Assembly (NCBI GenBank): GCA_003557765.1
Contig: PWNO01000037.1
Span: 1-15,078, forward strand
Direction: 5' to 3'
DNA: 15,078 nucleotides
Source: Bacteroidales bacterium
GTDB taxonomy: Bacteria; Bacteroidota; Bacteroidia; Bacteroidales; UBA7960
The position numbers were made by a program, and so were the translations under genes. The notes beneath the pieces were generated by a model. That model saw only the letters and a program-made list of their open reading frames with translations, did not search any database and was not told the DNA's origin. Shown piece by piece: positions 1 through 6,276 of this stretch. How positions within the stretch are numbered: the first letter of the stretch is position 1; every line of letters starts with the position of its first letter.

Positions 1-140
1 GCAGGCTTCTCAGGGAGGCAGGCATTGAAGATGTGCAGACCTTCATCTCCATGCGTGCCCTGGATCCTGCACTGTATTTTTTAAGGATCACCCATGAAAA
101 CAACACAATCAAAACATTCAGCATCTTAAAAATCCATTAG
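1..140 (+). CDS. C-terminal end of a T9SS-secreted protein (partial; 5' end outside window)
   Basis: An open frame enters from the left edge (first full codon at position 3) and ends with TAG at 138-140, giving about 45 residues. They resemble a type A sorting domain of the type IX secretion system: a hydrophobic PALYFLRI strand, a polar turn (THENN), and a final strand with a basic end (IKTFSILKIH). The preceding GRLL-like segment and a short strand around VQTFISM also fit. Such tails direct Bacteroidetes proteins through the Por machinery to the cell surface or outside. The functional domain of the protein lies outside the window, so its activity is unknown. The stop is 2 bp before the next start, so the two genes are probably co-transcribed. 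The family call rests on a short segment and is inference. Confidence 0.7.
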   Translation, partial: RLLREAGIEDVQTFISMRALDPALYFLRITHENNTIKTFSILKIH

Positions 141-142
141 CC

Positions 143-2440
143 ATGAAGAAACTAACTACATTTTTAAGCCTGTTACTGATTGCCGTACTTGTGACGGCAC
201 AGGTCCCCCATCGCATGAGTTACCAGTCTGTGATCCGGGACACGGACAACAACCTGGTTGTAAACCAGGAAATAGGCATGCAGATCAGCATCCTTCAGGG
301 AGCTGCCGACGGCACAGCCGTTTATGTAGAGCGGCATTTCCCTTCAACCAATGCCAACGGCCTGGTATCTTTGGAAATCGGTGGTGGCACCGAAATATCC
401 GGGAGTTTTGAAGAGATAGACTGGGGCACGGACATGTATTTTATCAAGACAGAGACCGACCTGCAGGGCGGGGCAAGCTATACCATTGCAGGGGTGAGCC
501 AGGTGCTCAGCGTGCCTTATGCCTTACACGCAAAAACAGCGGAAACGGCCACCGAAGGCCTGGAAGAGACCGACCCTGTGTTTATGGCCTCACCTGCTGC
601 CGGCATCGAAGCCACACACATTGACAACTGGGAGGAAGCCTACTCCTGGGGCGATCATGAAGGGCTATACCACAGCATCGACTGGAGCCCCGCCTGGGAC
701 GACATTGAAGACAAGCCGGATCTTGCGGATCTTGCAGCTGTGGCGACCTCTGGTAGCTATGATGACCTGATCGACACACCGGAACTCAATTTAGCCGATT
801 GGAACGAAGCCTTCTCCTGGGGCGACCATGCCCTGGCAGACTACCTGACCGAAGAATCGGATCCGCTATTTGTGGCAAGTCCCGCCGCTGACATTGAAGC
901 CACACACATTGACAACTGGAATGCTGCATTTGCCTGGGGCGATCATGCTGTGGAGGACTATATCACCGACGAAATAGATCCCCTGTTTGCAGCTAGTCCC
1001 GCCGCTGGCATTGAAGACACTGACATTGACAGATGGAATGATGCCTTTGACTGGGGTGACACGGTGGAAGACCACATTGATGATTGGAATGAAGCCCACT
1101 CCTGGGGTGATCACGCAGATGCTGGATATATTACCGGTGAAGAGGATGCCGTTATTCACGGACTTACTGTGGGAAGAGGCAGTGGCGCAATGGAAACAAA
1201 CACCGCCCTGGGCTTAGAAGCCCTTGTTAATAATACCACAGGTGAATTTAACACTGCCATCGGGTCATATTCATTACATTTTAACACTGAAGGCGAGGGC
1301 AATACAGCCCACGGACCTGTGACACTTTATAATAACACTACAGGCGAACTTAACACCGCTGTCGGAATAATGGCCCTTTCTTTTAATACCGAAGGAAGTG
1401 ATAACACAGCCATCGGGGGGGGGGCCCTTATGTTGAATTACAACGGCGATCAAAATACAGCCCTAGGCCTGGAGGCACTTAGAAGCAATATATCCAACAG
1501 CAAAAACACGGCCATAGGTTATTACGCCATGCGAAATGCCAACAATACAACTTCCGGGGAAGACACATACAATACTGCCGTGGGATATAGTGCCCTTATT
1601 GGCAGTTCAGACCCAGCAAACAATACAGGATTTGCAAATACGGCTATCGGTGGCCTTTCCCTTGAATCCAATCAACTGGGGAGTTTTAATACAGCCCTTG
1701 GAGCAGCAGCCCTGGGCAATAACACAGAAGGCCATGGCAATACGGCCACAGGGCTAAGCACCCTTTTATACAATACCACAGGCGAAGGAAATACAGCCAT
1801 CGGATATATAGCTGGCAGTGCACATACCAACATCAGCTATGGCACATTTATTGGGTTTGCAGCCAATGCTCAATTCGACAATGCCACCAATGTGACAGCC
1901 ATTGGATACCAAGCCATAACCACAGCCAATAACATGGTTCGCATTGGCAACAGCAGCGTTACCAGCATTGGTGGTTTTGCTGCGTGGACCAATCTCTCTG
2001 ACGAGCGCTATAAACGCAACATTGAAACGGATGTGGCAGGACTGGAATTCATCCAGAAATTGCGCCCTGTAACCTATAATCTGGAAACAAATGCTTTATC
2101 AAATCATTTAGGAGAAACCAACTCACTGGATGAACATGGCGATCTTTTTGCCAACGCAAGTGCAGCCGACATTCAGGCAAGGAACGAAAAAATGGCCATC
2201 CGCTATACAGGGTTTGTGGCCCAGGAGGTGGAAGCAGCGGCAAAGGCTGTTGGTTATGATTTCAGTGGCGTAGATGCACCACAAAACAAAGGAGGATTAT
2301 ATGGGCTTCGTTATGCTGAATTCGTGGTGCCACTGGTAAAAGCCGTGCAGGAGCAGCAGGAGATGATTGACAAACAAGAGCAAATGATACAGCTGTTGCT
2401 CAACCAGGTAGAAGAGCTGCGGTCATTGCTGGAAGAATAA
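143..2440 (+). CDS. Secreted modular fibre/adhesin with WGDH repeats, YadA-head-like repeats and C-terminal S74 chaperone domain
   Basis: This is a 765-residue secreted protein with a clear signal peptide (residues 1-19; MKKL then a hydrophobic core, VTAQ). Residues 20-130 form the N-terminal domain common in Bacteroidetes surface proteins (MSYQSVIRD start, SVPYALHA end). Residues 144-335 hold WGDH repeats like those of phage tail fibres. Residues 353-566 hold twelve NTAxG repeats resembling the trimeric YadA head. From Ser619 (SDERYK, with Asp620 and Lys624) to the end is an S74 peptidase/intramolecular chaperone domain, which in its family promotes trimerisation and then cleaves itself off just before the serine. 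The last 40 residues look like a coiled coil. The likely role is a trimeric surface fibre for adhesion, but no ligand can be read. It has no T9SS tail of its own, so its route across the outer membrane is unclear. The start is fixed by the signal peptide and the 2-bp gap to the upstream gene. Confidence 0.85.
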   Translation: MKKLTTFLSLLLIAVLVTAQVPHRMSYQSVIRDTDNNLVVNQEIGMQISILQGAADGTAVYVERHFPSTNANGLVSLEIGGGTEISGSFEEIDWGTDMYFIKTETDLQGGASYTIAGVSQVLSVPYALHAKTAETATEGLEETDPVFMASPAAGIEATHIDNWEEAYSWGDHEGLYHSIDWSPAWDDIEDKPDLADLAAVATSGSYDDLIDTPELNLADWNEAFSWGDHALADYLTEESDPLFVASPAADIEATHIDNWNAAFAWGDHAVEDYITDEIDPLFAASPAAGIEDTDIDRWNDAFDWGDTVEDHIDDWNEAHSWGDHADAGYITGEEDAVIHGLTVGRGSGAMETNTALGLEALVNNTTGEFNTAIGSYSLHFNTEGEGNTAHGPVTLYNNTTGELNTAVGIMALSFNTEGSDNTAIGGGALMLNYNGDQNTALGLEALRSNISNSKNTAIGYYAMRNANNTTSGEDTYNTAVGYSALIGSSDPANNTGFANTAIGGLSLESNQLGSFNTALGAAALGNNTEGHGNTATGLSTLLYNTTGEGNTAIGYIAGSAHTNISYGTFIGFAANAQFDNATNVTAIGYQAITTANNMVRIGNSSVTSIGGFAAWTNLSDERYKRNIETDVAGLEFIQKLRPVTYNLETNALSNHLGETNSLDEHGDLFANASAADIQARNEKMAIRYTGFVAQEVEAAAKAVGYDFSGVDAPQNKGGLYGLRYAEFVVPLVKAVQEQQEMIDKQEQMIQLLLNQVEELRSLLEE
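572..1147 (+). repeat. Intragenic WGDH repeats (five copies of a W..A..WGD core)
   Basis: Residues 144-335 of the fibre protein contain five cores such as DNWEEAYSWGDH, ADWNEAFSWGDH and DNWNAAFAWGDH. Three are preceded by a DPxFxASPAAxIE linker, giving a unit of about 39 residues. At DNA level a 24-base stretch is identical at 608-631 and 896-919, with a diverged third copy starting at 1013 (117 bp, or 39 codons, further on). The fourth core has lost the histidine (WGDT). Comparable WGxH repeats are familiar from phage tail fibres and cell-surface fibres; their structural role here is inferred. Confidence 0.8.
1199..1804 (+). repeat. YadA-head-like NTAxG repeat array, 51-bp period
   Basis: Twelve NTAxG cores begin at residue 353. 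Nine of the eleven intervals are exactly 17 residues (51 bp) and two are 22 residues. Several neighbouring units alternate NNTTGE and FNTEGE ends. Left-handed beta-roll heads of trimeric autotransporter adhesins show this style of short repeat. Codons here look richer in A and T than in the flanking domains, which could mean a separate origin or selection on asparagine and threonine codons. Confidence 0.85.
1415..1424 (+). repeat. Ten-G homopolymer inside the fibre gene
   Basis: Ten consecutive G bases encode Gly425-Gly427 and the first base of Ala428, in the fifth NTAxG unit. Loss of one G brings a TGA four codons after the glycines. Gain of one G brings a TAG about 20 codons on. Either change would remove the rest of the head and the whole S74 domain. 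The tract is read directly; its role as a switch is inference. Confidence 0.9.
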
Positions 2441-2444
2441 AACC

Positions 2445-2494
2445 TGAGGCATGCACCGGCCACATGTTTTCTGGTGTCCGGTGCAAACGCCTCA
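2445..2494. terminator. Imperfect hairpin between convergent genes, possible bidirectional terminator
   Basis: TGAGGC and GCACCGG on the left pair with CCGGTGC and GCCTCA on the right, with small internal bulges and an 18-base loop. It fills the 51-bp gap between the fibre gene and the convergent dehydrogenase and overlaps the latter's TGA stop. There is no strong T run on either side, so termination is inferred from position and stem strength. Confidence 0.5.
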
Positions 2495-3499
2495 GCAGTT
2501 CTTCAGCAGCTTACAGCTCACCTCGTTTTCAGAATCACGTCCCTTTTTAAAGTCATCAAAGTTTTGCAGGGTGGTTCTGGTGATCTCTTGAAGGCTCTCG
2601 TGTGTAAAAAAGCCCTGATGCGCAGTGATCAGCACGTTGGGGAAGAGCATCAGGCGCGCGATCTGGTCATCGCGGATGATCAGTTCGCTGAGGTCGCGGA
2701 AGAAGAGCTTTTCTTCCTCCTCATATACGTCGATGGCCAGCGACCCCAGGTGATCATTTTTCAGGCTATCGATTACGGCTGCAGTGTCGACCAGCTTGCC
2801 ACGGCTCGTGTTCACCAGCATCGCGCCTTTTTTGATCTTCTTCAGGGATGCGCTGTTGATGAGATGCTCGGTATCTGGAGTAAGCGGGCAATGCAGGCTG
2901 AGGATGTCGCTGTCGGCCAGCACCTTATCAAAAGTTAAATATTCCACACCCAGTTTTTCCGACTCCTTTGCGGGATACTTGTCATAGGCAATCACTCTGG
3001 CACCGAAGCCGCGTGCGATCCGAATAAAGGCCTGGCCGATCTTGCCGGTGCCCACCACCCCGATGGTCCTGCCGTGGATATTAAAACCGGTGAGCTTATC
3101 CAGGGAAAAGTTGCCATCACGCACCCGGTTGTAGGCCTTATGGGTTTTGCGGGCCAGGGTCATGATCAGCGCCATGGCGTGTTCGGCCACCGCCTCCGGT
3201 GAATAGGCAGGTACGCGCATTACCCGGACACCATATTTCTCAGCGGCCTTCAAATCCACATTGTTAAACCCCGCACAACGCAGGGCTACGAGCTTTACCC
3301 CCATATCAGATAATGCCTTAAGCACTTCCTGATTCACCCTGTCGTTAACAAACACACATACGCCATCGAAGCCATTCGCCAGCTTCACCGTATTCTTTTT
3401 TAGCCGGGTTTCGAAAAACTCAAACTGATGATGCTTTGAAACGTTTTCAAAAAAGCGACGGTCATATGTTTGTGTAGAGAAAAATGCAATTTTTGCCAT
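2492..3499 (-). CDS. ldhA: D-lactate dehydrogenase (NAD-dependent, fermentative type)
   Basis: This enzyme of the D-isomer-specific 2-hydroxyacid dehydrogenase family probably reduces pyruvate to D-lactate with NADH in the cytoplasm. It is 335 residues; E. coli LdhA is close in length and shares stretches such as ALRCAGFNNVDL, RVPAYSPEAVAEHA, NFSLDKLTGF and DVYEEEEKLFF. The Rossmann motif GTGKIG is at about 150-155, followed by Asp173, which favours NAD. The catalytic residues appear as Arg233 (NTSRG), Glu262 and His294 (TAHQGF). The LdhA-specific stretches make a glycerate or glycolate dehydrogenase less likely. It is divergent from a lactate permease, which supports a lactate role. The start is ATG, reading MAKIAFFST, and the repeat in the spacer lies 9 bp upstream of it. 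Confidence 0.9.
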   Translation of the reverse strand: MAKIAFFSTQTYDRRFFENVSKHHQFEFFETRLKKNTVKLANGFDGVCVFVNDRVNQEVLKALSDMGVKLVALRCAGFNNVDLKAAEKYGVRVMRVPAYSPEAVAEHAMALIMTLARKTHKAYNRVRDGNFSLDKLTGFNIHGRTIGVVGTGKIGQAFIRIARGFGARVIAYDKYPAKESEKLGVEYLTFDKVLADSDILSLHCPLTPDTEHLINSASLKKIKKGAMLVNTSRGKLVDTAAVIDSLKNDHLGSLAIDVYEEEEKLFFRDLSELIIRDDQIARLMLFPNVLITAHQGFFTHESLQEITRTTLQNFDDFKKGRDSENEVSCKLLKNC

Positions 3500-3507
3500 G
3501 GCCTGGG

Positions 3508-3538
3508 TTGTTATTGATTGCTAAATTGTTATTGATTG
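3508..3538. promoter_or_regulatory. Duplicated 13-mer in the ldhA/permease divergent spacer
   Basis: TTGTTATTGATTG occurs perfectly at 3508-3520 and 3526-3538, an 18-bp centre-to-centre spacing. The second copy runs into the 8-bp palindrome TTGTACAA (3536-3543). The pair sits immediately upstream of the ldhA start and upstream of the permease minus-7 box, so it could be an operator. Because one copy lies at the ribosome-binding position of ldhA, a leader duplication is an alternative. Confidence 0.45.
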
Positions 3539-3563
3539 TACAACTGCTAAACAAACCGGGCGA

Positions 3564-3571
3564 TACTTTTG
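3564..3571 (+). promoter_or_regulatory. Bacteroidetes minus-7 box for the lactate permease
   Basis: TACTTTTG matches the Bacteroidetes sigma-ABfr minus-7 consensus TAnnTTTG exactly and lies 44 bp before the permease start, implying a leader of roughly 40 nt. I see no good minus-33 TTTG at the usual distance. Confidence 0.5.
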
Positions 3572-3615
3572 TTTTTTAATCAAATCAAAGATTTATCCAC
3601 TTCAGCCCTCATGCG

Positions 3616-5298
3616 ATGTCAGACGGACTGCTTGCCCTCCTGGCCTTCATTCCCATACTCACCATCCTGGTGCTGATGGCAGGCTTTCGCTGGCCTGCCA
3701 CCCGGGCCATGCCCGTATCTTTTGCCATTACCCTGCTATTGGCTTCACTCGTCTGGGGAATGCCCACAAACTGGATCGCTGCGGCCATCTTCAGCGGACT
3801 GTCGATTGCGGCAGACATCCTTTTGATCGTGATGGGTGCACTGGCGGTGCTTTTTACCTTGCGCGAAAGTGGTGCCATCGGGGTCATCAACAAAGGGTTT
3901 ACAAGCATATCGCCCGACAAGCGCGTGCAGGCCGTTATCATTGCCTGGCTGTTTGGCAGCTTTCTCGAAGGAACTGCCGGCTTTGGCACGCCTGCAGCAC
4001 TGGCAGCACCTCTCTTGCTCTCTCTGGGCTTCCCGGCGTTGGCAGCGGTAATGGTAGCACTCATCGCCAACAGTACAGCAGTCTCCTTTGGCGCCATCGG
4101 CACACCCACGCTCATCGGCATAGGCACCTCACTGAATCTGCCTGCCATTGAAGCAGCCATAGCCGCCGACGGCATGACCTACCAAGGCTTTGTGCGGCAC
4201 GTCGGGCTCTGGACATCTATCCTGCACATGGTGCCTGGTCTGTTTGTGCCACTGATCATGACCGGCATGTTAACCCGTTTTTTCGGAAAGACCAAGAGCA
4301 TGCGCGAAGGGCTCCGCATTTGGCCTTATGCCCTTTTTGCCGGAGCCTCCTTTGTGATCCCCTATGTGCTCATTGCCGCTTTCCTGGGGCCGGAGTTTCC
4401 TTCGATTATTGGCGGATTGCTGGGGTTGCTGATCGTCATCCCAGCCACGCGGCGTGGATTTCTTGTCCCACGAAAAACCTGGGACTTTGACCACCCTGAT
4501 CGCTGGGAGCCAACCTGGACCGGCGCCATCAAAATGGAGGCACCAACAGGAACTCCACCATTTTCCATCCGCAAAGCCTGGATCCCTTACGTCCTGATCG
4601 GCCTGTTGCTGATCATCACCCGGCTGCGGGCACTATCCATAGGGGACTGGCTGGCCACACATAGCCTGGATGCCAAAGCTGTCTTCGGCACCAGTGTGGA
4701 TATTAGCTTCGGACCATTATATAATCCCGGGGTACTGCCATTTATGCTGGTAGCCTTGCTAAGCATCCCCCTTTTCAGGATGTCGGGCAGCCAGGTCAGC
4801 AAAGCCTGGTCAGATACGTTGCAACGGGTCAAAGGGCCTGCCATCGCCCTGGTATTTGCCGTGCCAATGGTCCGATTGATGATGCAATCCGGCAACAACC
4901 CGGATCAACTCATCAGCATGCCCCTGGCCATGGCAGCTTATGTGGCAGACAAGACCGGTATCCTGTGGCCCCTGATCAGTCCCTTTGCCGGCATTCTGGG
5001 CACCTTCATGGCCGGCTCCAACGCCGTGTCCAACATGCTGTTTTCCCTGTTTCAATATGCCGTAGCAGAACAAACCGAGATATCGCGGATGCTCGCTATA
5101 AGCCTGCAAAACTTTGGCGGTGCCGCCGGAAACATGATTGGCGTACACAACATCATTGCCGCCTGTGCAACGGTCGGACTTACAGGCATGGAGGGCGAAC
5201 TGCTGAAAAAGAATCTGATCCCGGTCCTTATCCTTGGCCTGCTCGGCGGAGCCATCGGATTCATCCTCATCCACACAGTCGGAAGCCAGTTGTTTTAA
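3616..5298 (+). CDS. lldP: Lactate permease, LctP family
   Basis: This is an inner-membrane proton symporter of the LctP family, which takes up L-lactate and in known members also D-lactate and glycolate. The 560 residues are close to the usual length of about 550 and consist mostly of hydrophobic helices. Diagnostic stretches are FGSFLEGTAGFGTPAALAAP (about residues 114-133), NSTAVSFGAIGTP, GPEFPSIIGG, and near the C-terminus SPFAGILGTFMAGSNAVSN. The segment before the last helices (AGNMIGVHNIIAACATVGL) differs from E. coli LldP, where a TTGKMISPQS motif stands, so the subfamily and exact substrate are open. It is divergent from the D-lactate dehydrogenase, suggesting exchange or re-uptake of fermentation lactate. 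A second ATG five bases upstream is out of frame; the annotated ATG has no obvious Shine-Dalgarno sequence, as is normal in this phylum. Confidence 0.88.
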   Translation: MSDGLLALLAFIPILTILVLMAGFRWPATRAMPVSFAITLLLASLVWGMPTNWIAAAIFSGLSIAADILLIVMGALAVLFTLRESGAIGVINKGFTSISPDKRVQAVIIAWLFGSFLEGTAGFGTPAALAAPLLLSLGFPALAAVMVALIANSTAVSFGAIGTPTLIGIGTSLNLPAIEAAIAADGMTYQGFVRHVGLWTSILHMVPGLFVPLIMTGMLTRFFGKTKSMREGLRIWPYALFAGASFVIPYVLIAAFLGPEFPSIIGGLLGLLIVIPATRRGFLVPRKTWDFDHPDRWEPTWTGAIKMEAPTGTPPFSIRKAWIPYVLIGLLLIITRLRALSIGDWLATHSLDAKAVFGTSVDISFGPLYNPGVLPFMLVALLSIPLFRMSGSQVSKAWSDTLQRVKGPAIALVFAVPMVRLMMQSGNNPDQLISMPLAMAAYVADKTGILWPLISPFAGILGTFMAGSNAVSNMLFSLFQYAVAEQTEISRMLAISLQNFGGAAGNMIGVHNIIAACATVGLTGMEGELLKKNLIPVLILGLLGGAIGFILIHTVGSQLF

Positions 5299-5319
5299 CA
5301 GCAGCCTTTAAGCCTTTGG

Positions 5320-5335
5320 ATGCGAATCAGCGCAT
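5320..5335 (+). terminator. Weak hairpin after the permease
   Basis: ATGCG and CGCAT pair around a 6-base loop and are followed by ATTTAT. It lies in the 39-bp gap between the permease stop and the convergent SRAP stop. The stem is only 5 bp, so this is a tentative terminator. Confidence 0.25.
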
Positions 5336-5337
5336 AT

Positions 5338-6090
5338 TTATAAATCCGGGAGCTCGCTGTATTTGACCCGCTCAATGGCTTCAGGCGTATTCCTGTCCTG
5401 GCGCGCATAGTTGAGTTTGCGCGAAACCGGGTGTGCTCGGATAACCTCATCACCTGCAGGCTGAATCATCTCTTTTACCATCTTTTGGGGTGTGTCTGGA
5501 TCCACCCACACGGCTTCTGCATCCTTGGGCAGGATCAGCGGCATTCTTTTCTTCTGGTTGTGGATGATGGCCAGTAAAGGGTTTGCCGGTGTGGTAATGA
5601 TGCTGAAGCTCTGGATCATCTCCCCGGTGGCCTTGTCTGTCCACAGGTCATACAGGCAACCCAGGCTGAACACTTCGTCGCCATCGGGATAGATGAAGTA
5701 GGGATATTTCTTGCCATCGTGTGCGCGCCATTCAAAAAAACCATCAACAGGCAGCAGGCAGCGTTGGGTCCGGATGCTTTTGCGGAAGGATGGCTTTTCA
5801 AAAACTGTCTCACCGACTGCATTCAGGGTACCGTTCCGGAGTTTACCCGCCAGTTCACGGTCTTTGACCCAGTGCGGGATCAGTCCCCAGCTGGCCAGCA
5901 TCATGCCATCGTGACAAAAAACCGGCAGATCTGGATGTGCAAAGCCACTCACAAAGTAGTAGGTGGGTAAGGCATCACCCTCCCTGTCCTCAGCGGCAAG
6001 CTGCGCTTTCCACCCAGGCGGAAGGATGCCCTGGTAGCGCGCAGCCAGCTTGCCAGCTCTCTTTTCTATGAAAGCGATCGAATAGCACAT
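5338..6090 (-). CDS. SRAP (SOS response-associated peptidase) family protein, YedK/HMCES-like
   Basis: Members of this family protect abasic sites in single-stranded DNA by forming a covalent link through Cys2. The protein has 250 residues from the ATG at 6090, reading MCYSIAF, which places cysteine directly after the removable methionine. A TTG one codon upstream would add a residue before it and is very unlikely to be the start. Family features are present in order: WGLIPHW (68-74), NAVGET with Asn90, GFFEW with Glu120, and IHNQKKRMPLIL with His177; these correspond to the active-site Asn, Glu and His of YedK. The Arg usual in the NARSET motif is Val91-Val92 here. It stands alone, convergent with the permease, and no LexA-type operator is recognisable. 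A 13-bp palindrome (AAAACC, A, GGTTTT) lies just before the start. Confidence 0.9.
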   Translation of the reverse strand: MCYSIAFIEKRAGKLAARYQGILPPGWKAQLAAEDREGDALPTYYFVSGFAHPDLPVFCHDGMMLASWGLIPHWVKDRELAGKLRNGTLNAVGETVFEKPSFRKSIRTQRCLLPVDGFFEWRAHDGKKYPYFIYPDGDEVFSLGCLYDLWTDKATGEMIQSFSIITTPANPLLAIIHNQKKRMPLILPKDAEAVWVDPDTPQKMVKEMIQPAGDEVIRAHPVSRKLNYARQDRNTPEAIERVKYSELPDL

Positions 6091-6202
6091 CAAAAACCAG
6101 GTTTTGCTTTATGTTTTCCGGAACACAACCACCCATCTTCAGTGCTGCTATCGGTTGTGGCACAGTATTCGATTTTCACTTGCTCAACAGGTCAGGCAAC
6201 AG

Positions 6203-6247
6203 AAATATAAAACTGTAATCTGCCATCCCCAAGATAACAGATTACAG
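6203..6247 (-). terminator. Rho-independent terminator of the tldD-pmbA operon
   Basis: A perfect 10-bp inverted repeat (CTGTAATCTG at 6213-6222 and CAGATTACAG at 6238-6247, loop of 15) is followed on the minus strand by TTTTATATTT. It lies 30 bp beyond the pmbA stop, in the right orientation for the operon. The rest of the 186-bp spacer (6091-6276) must also hold the SRAP gene promoter, but no TAnnTTTG box is visible there. Confidence 0.75.
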
Positions 6248-6276
6248 CTAAAAATCATCGCCTTACTCCTGGTTGT

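Noticed and set aside
1199..1804. Regular 51-bp repeats that could suggest a CRISPR array
   Set aside because: They are in frame inside one long coding sequence, conserved at protein level (NTAxG), and have no separate unique spacers.
2474..2938. A 154-codon open frame on the plus strand
   Set aside because: It lies wholly antisense to the well-supported D-lactate dehydrogenase gene except for its first bases, and its product has no recognisable family features.
3609..4175. A 188-codon open frame on the minus strand
   Set aside because: It is antisense to the membrane helices of the lactate permease; its low-complexity Ala/Met/Ser composition is the mirror of hydrophobic codons.
6091..6093. 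TTG as the start of the SRAP gene
   Set aside because: It would give an N-terminus with two methionines before the cysteine; the family needs cysteine at position 2, so the ATG at 6090 is preferred.
6093..6105. Palindrome AAAACC-A-GGTTTT just upstream of the SRAP start, considered as an SOS operator
   Set aside because: It overlaps the translation start region, matches no LexA box that I can name, and could arise from A/T-rich leader sequence.
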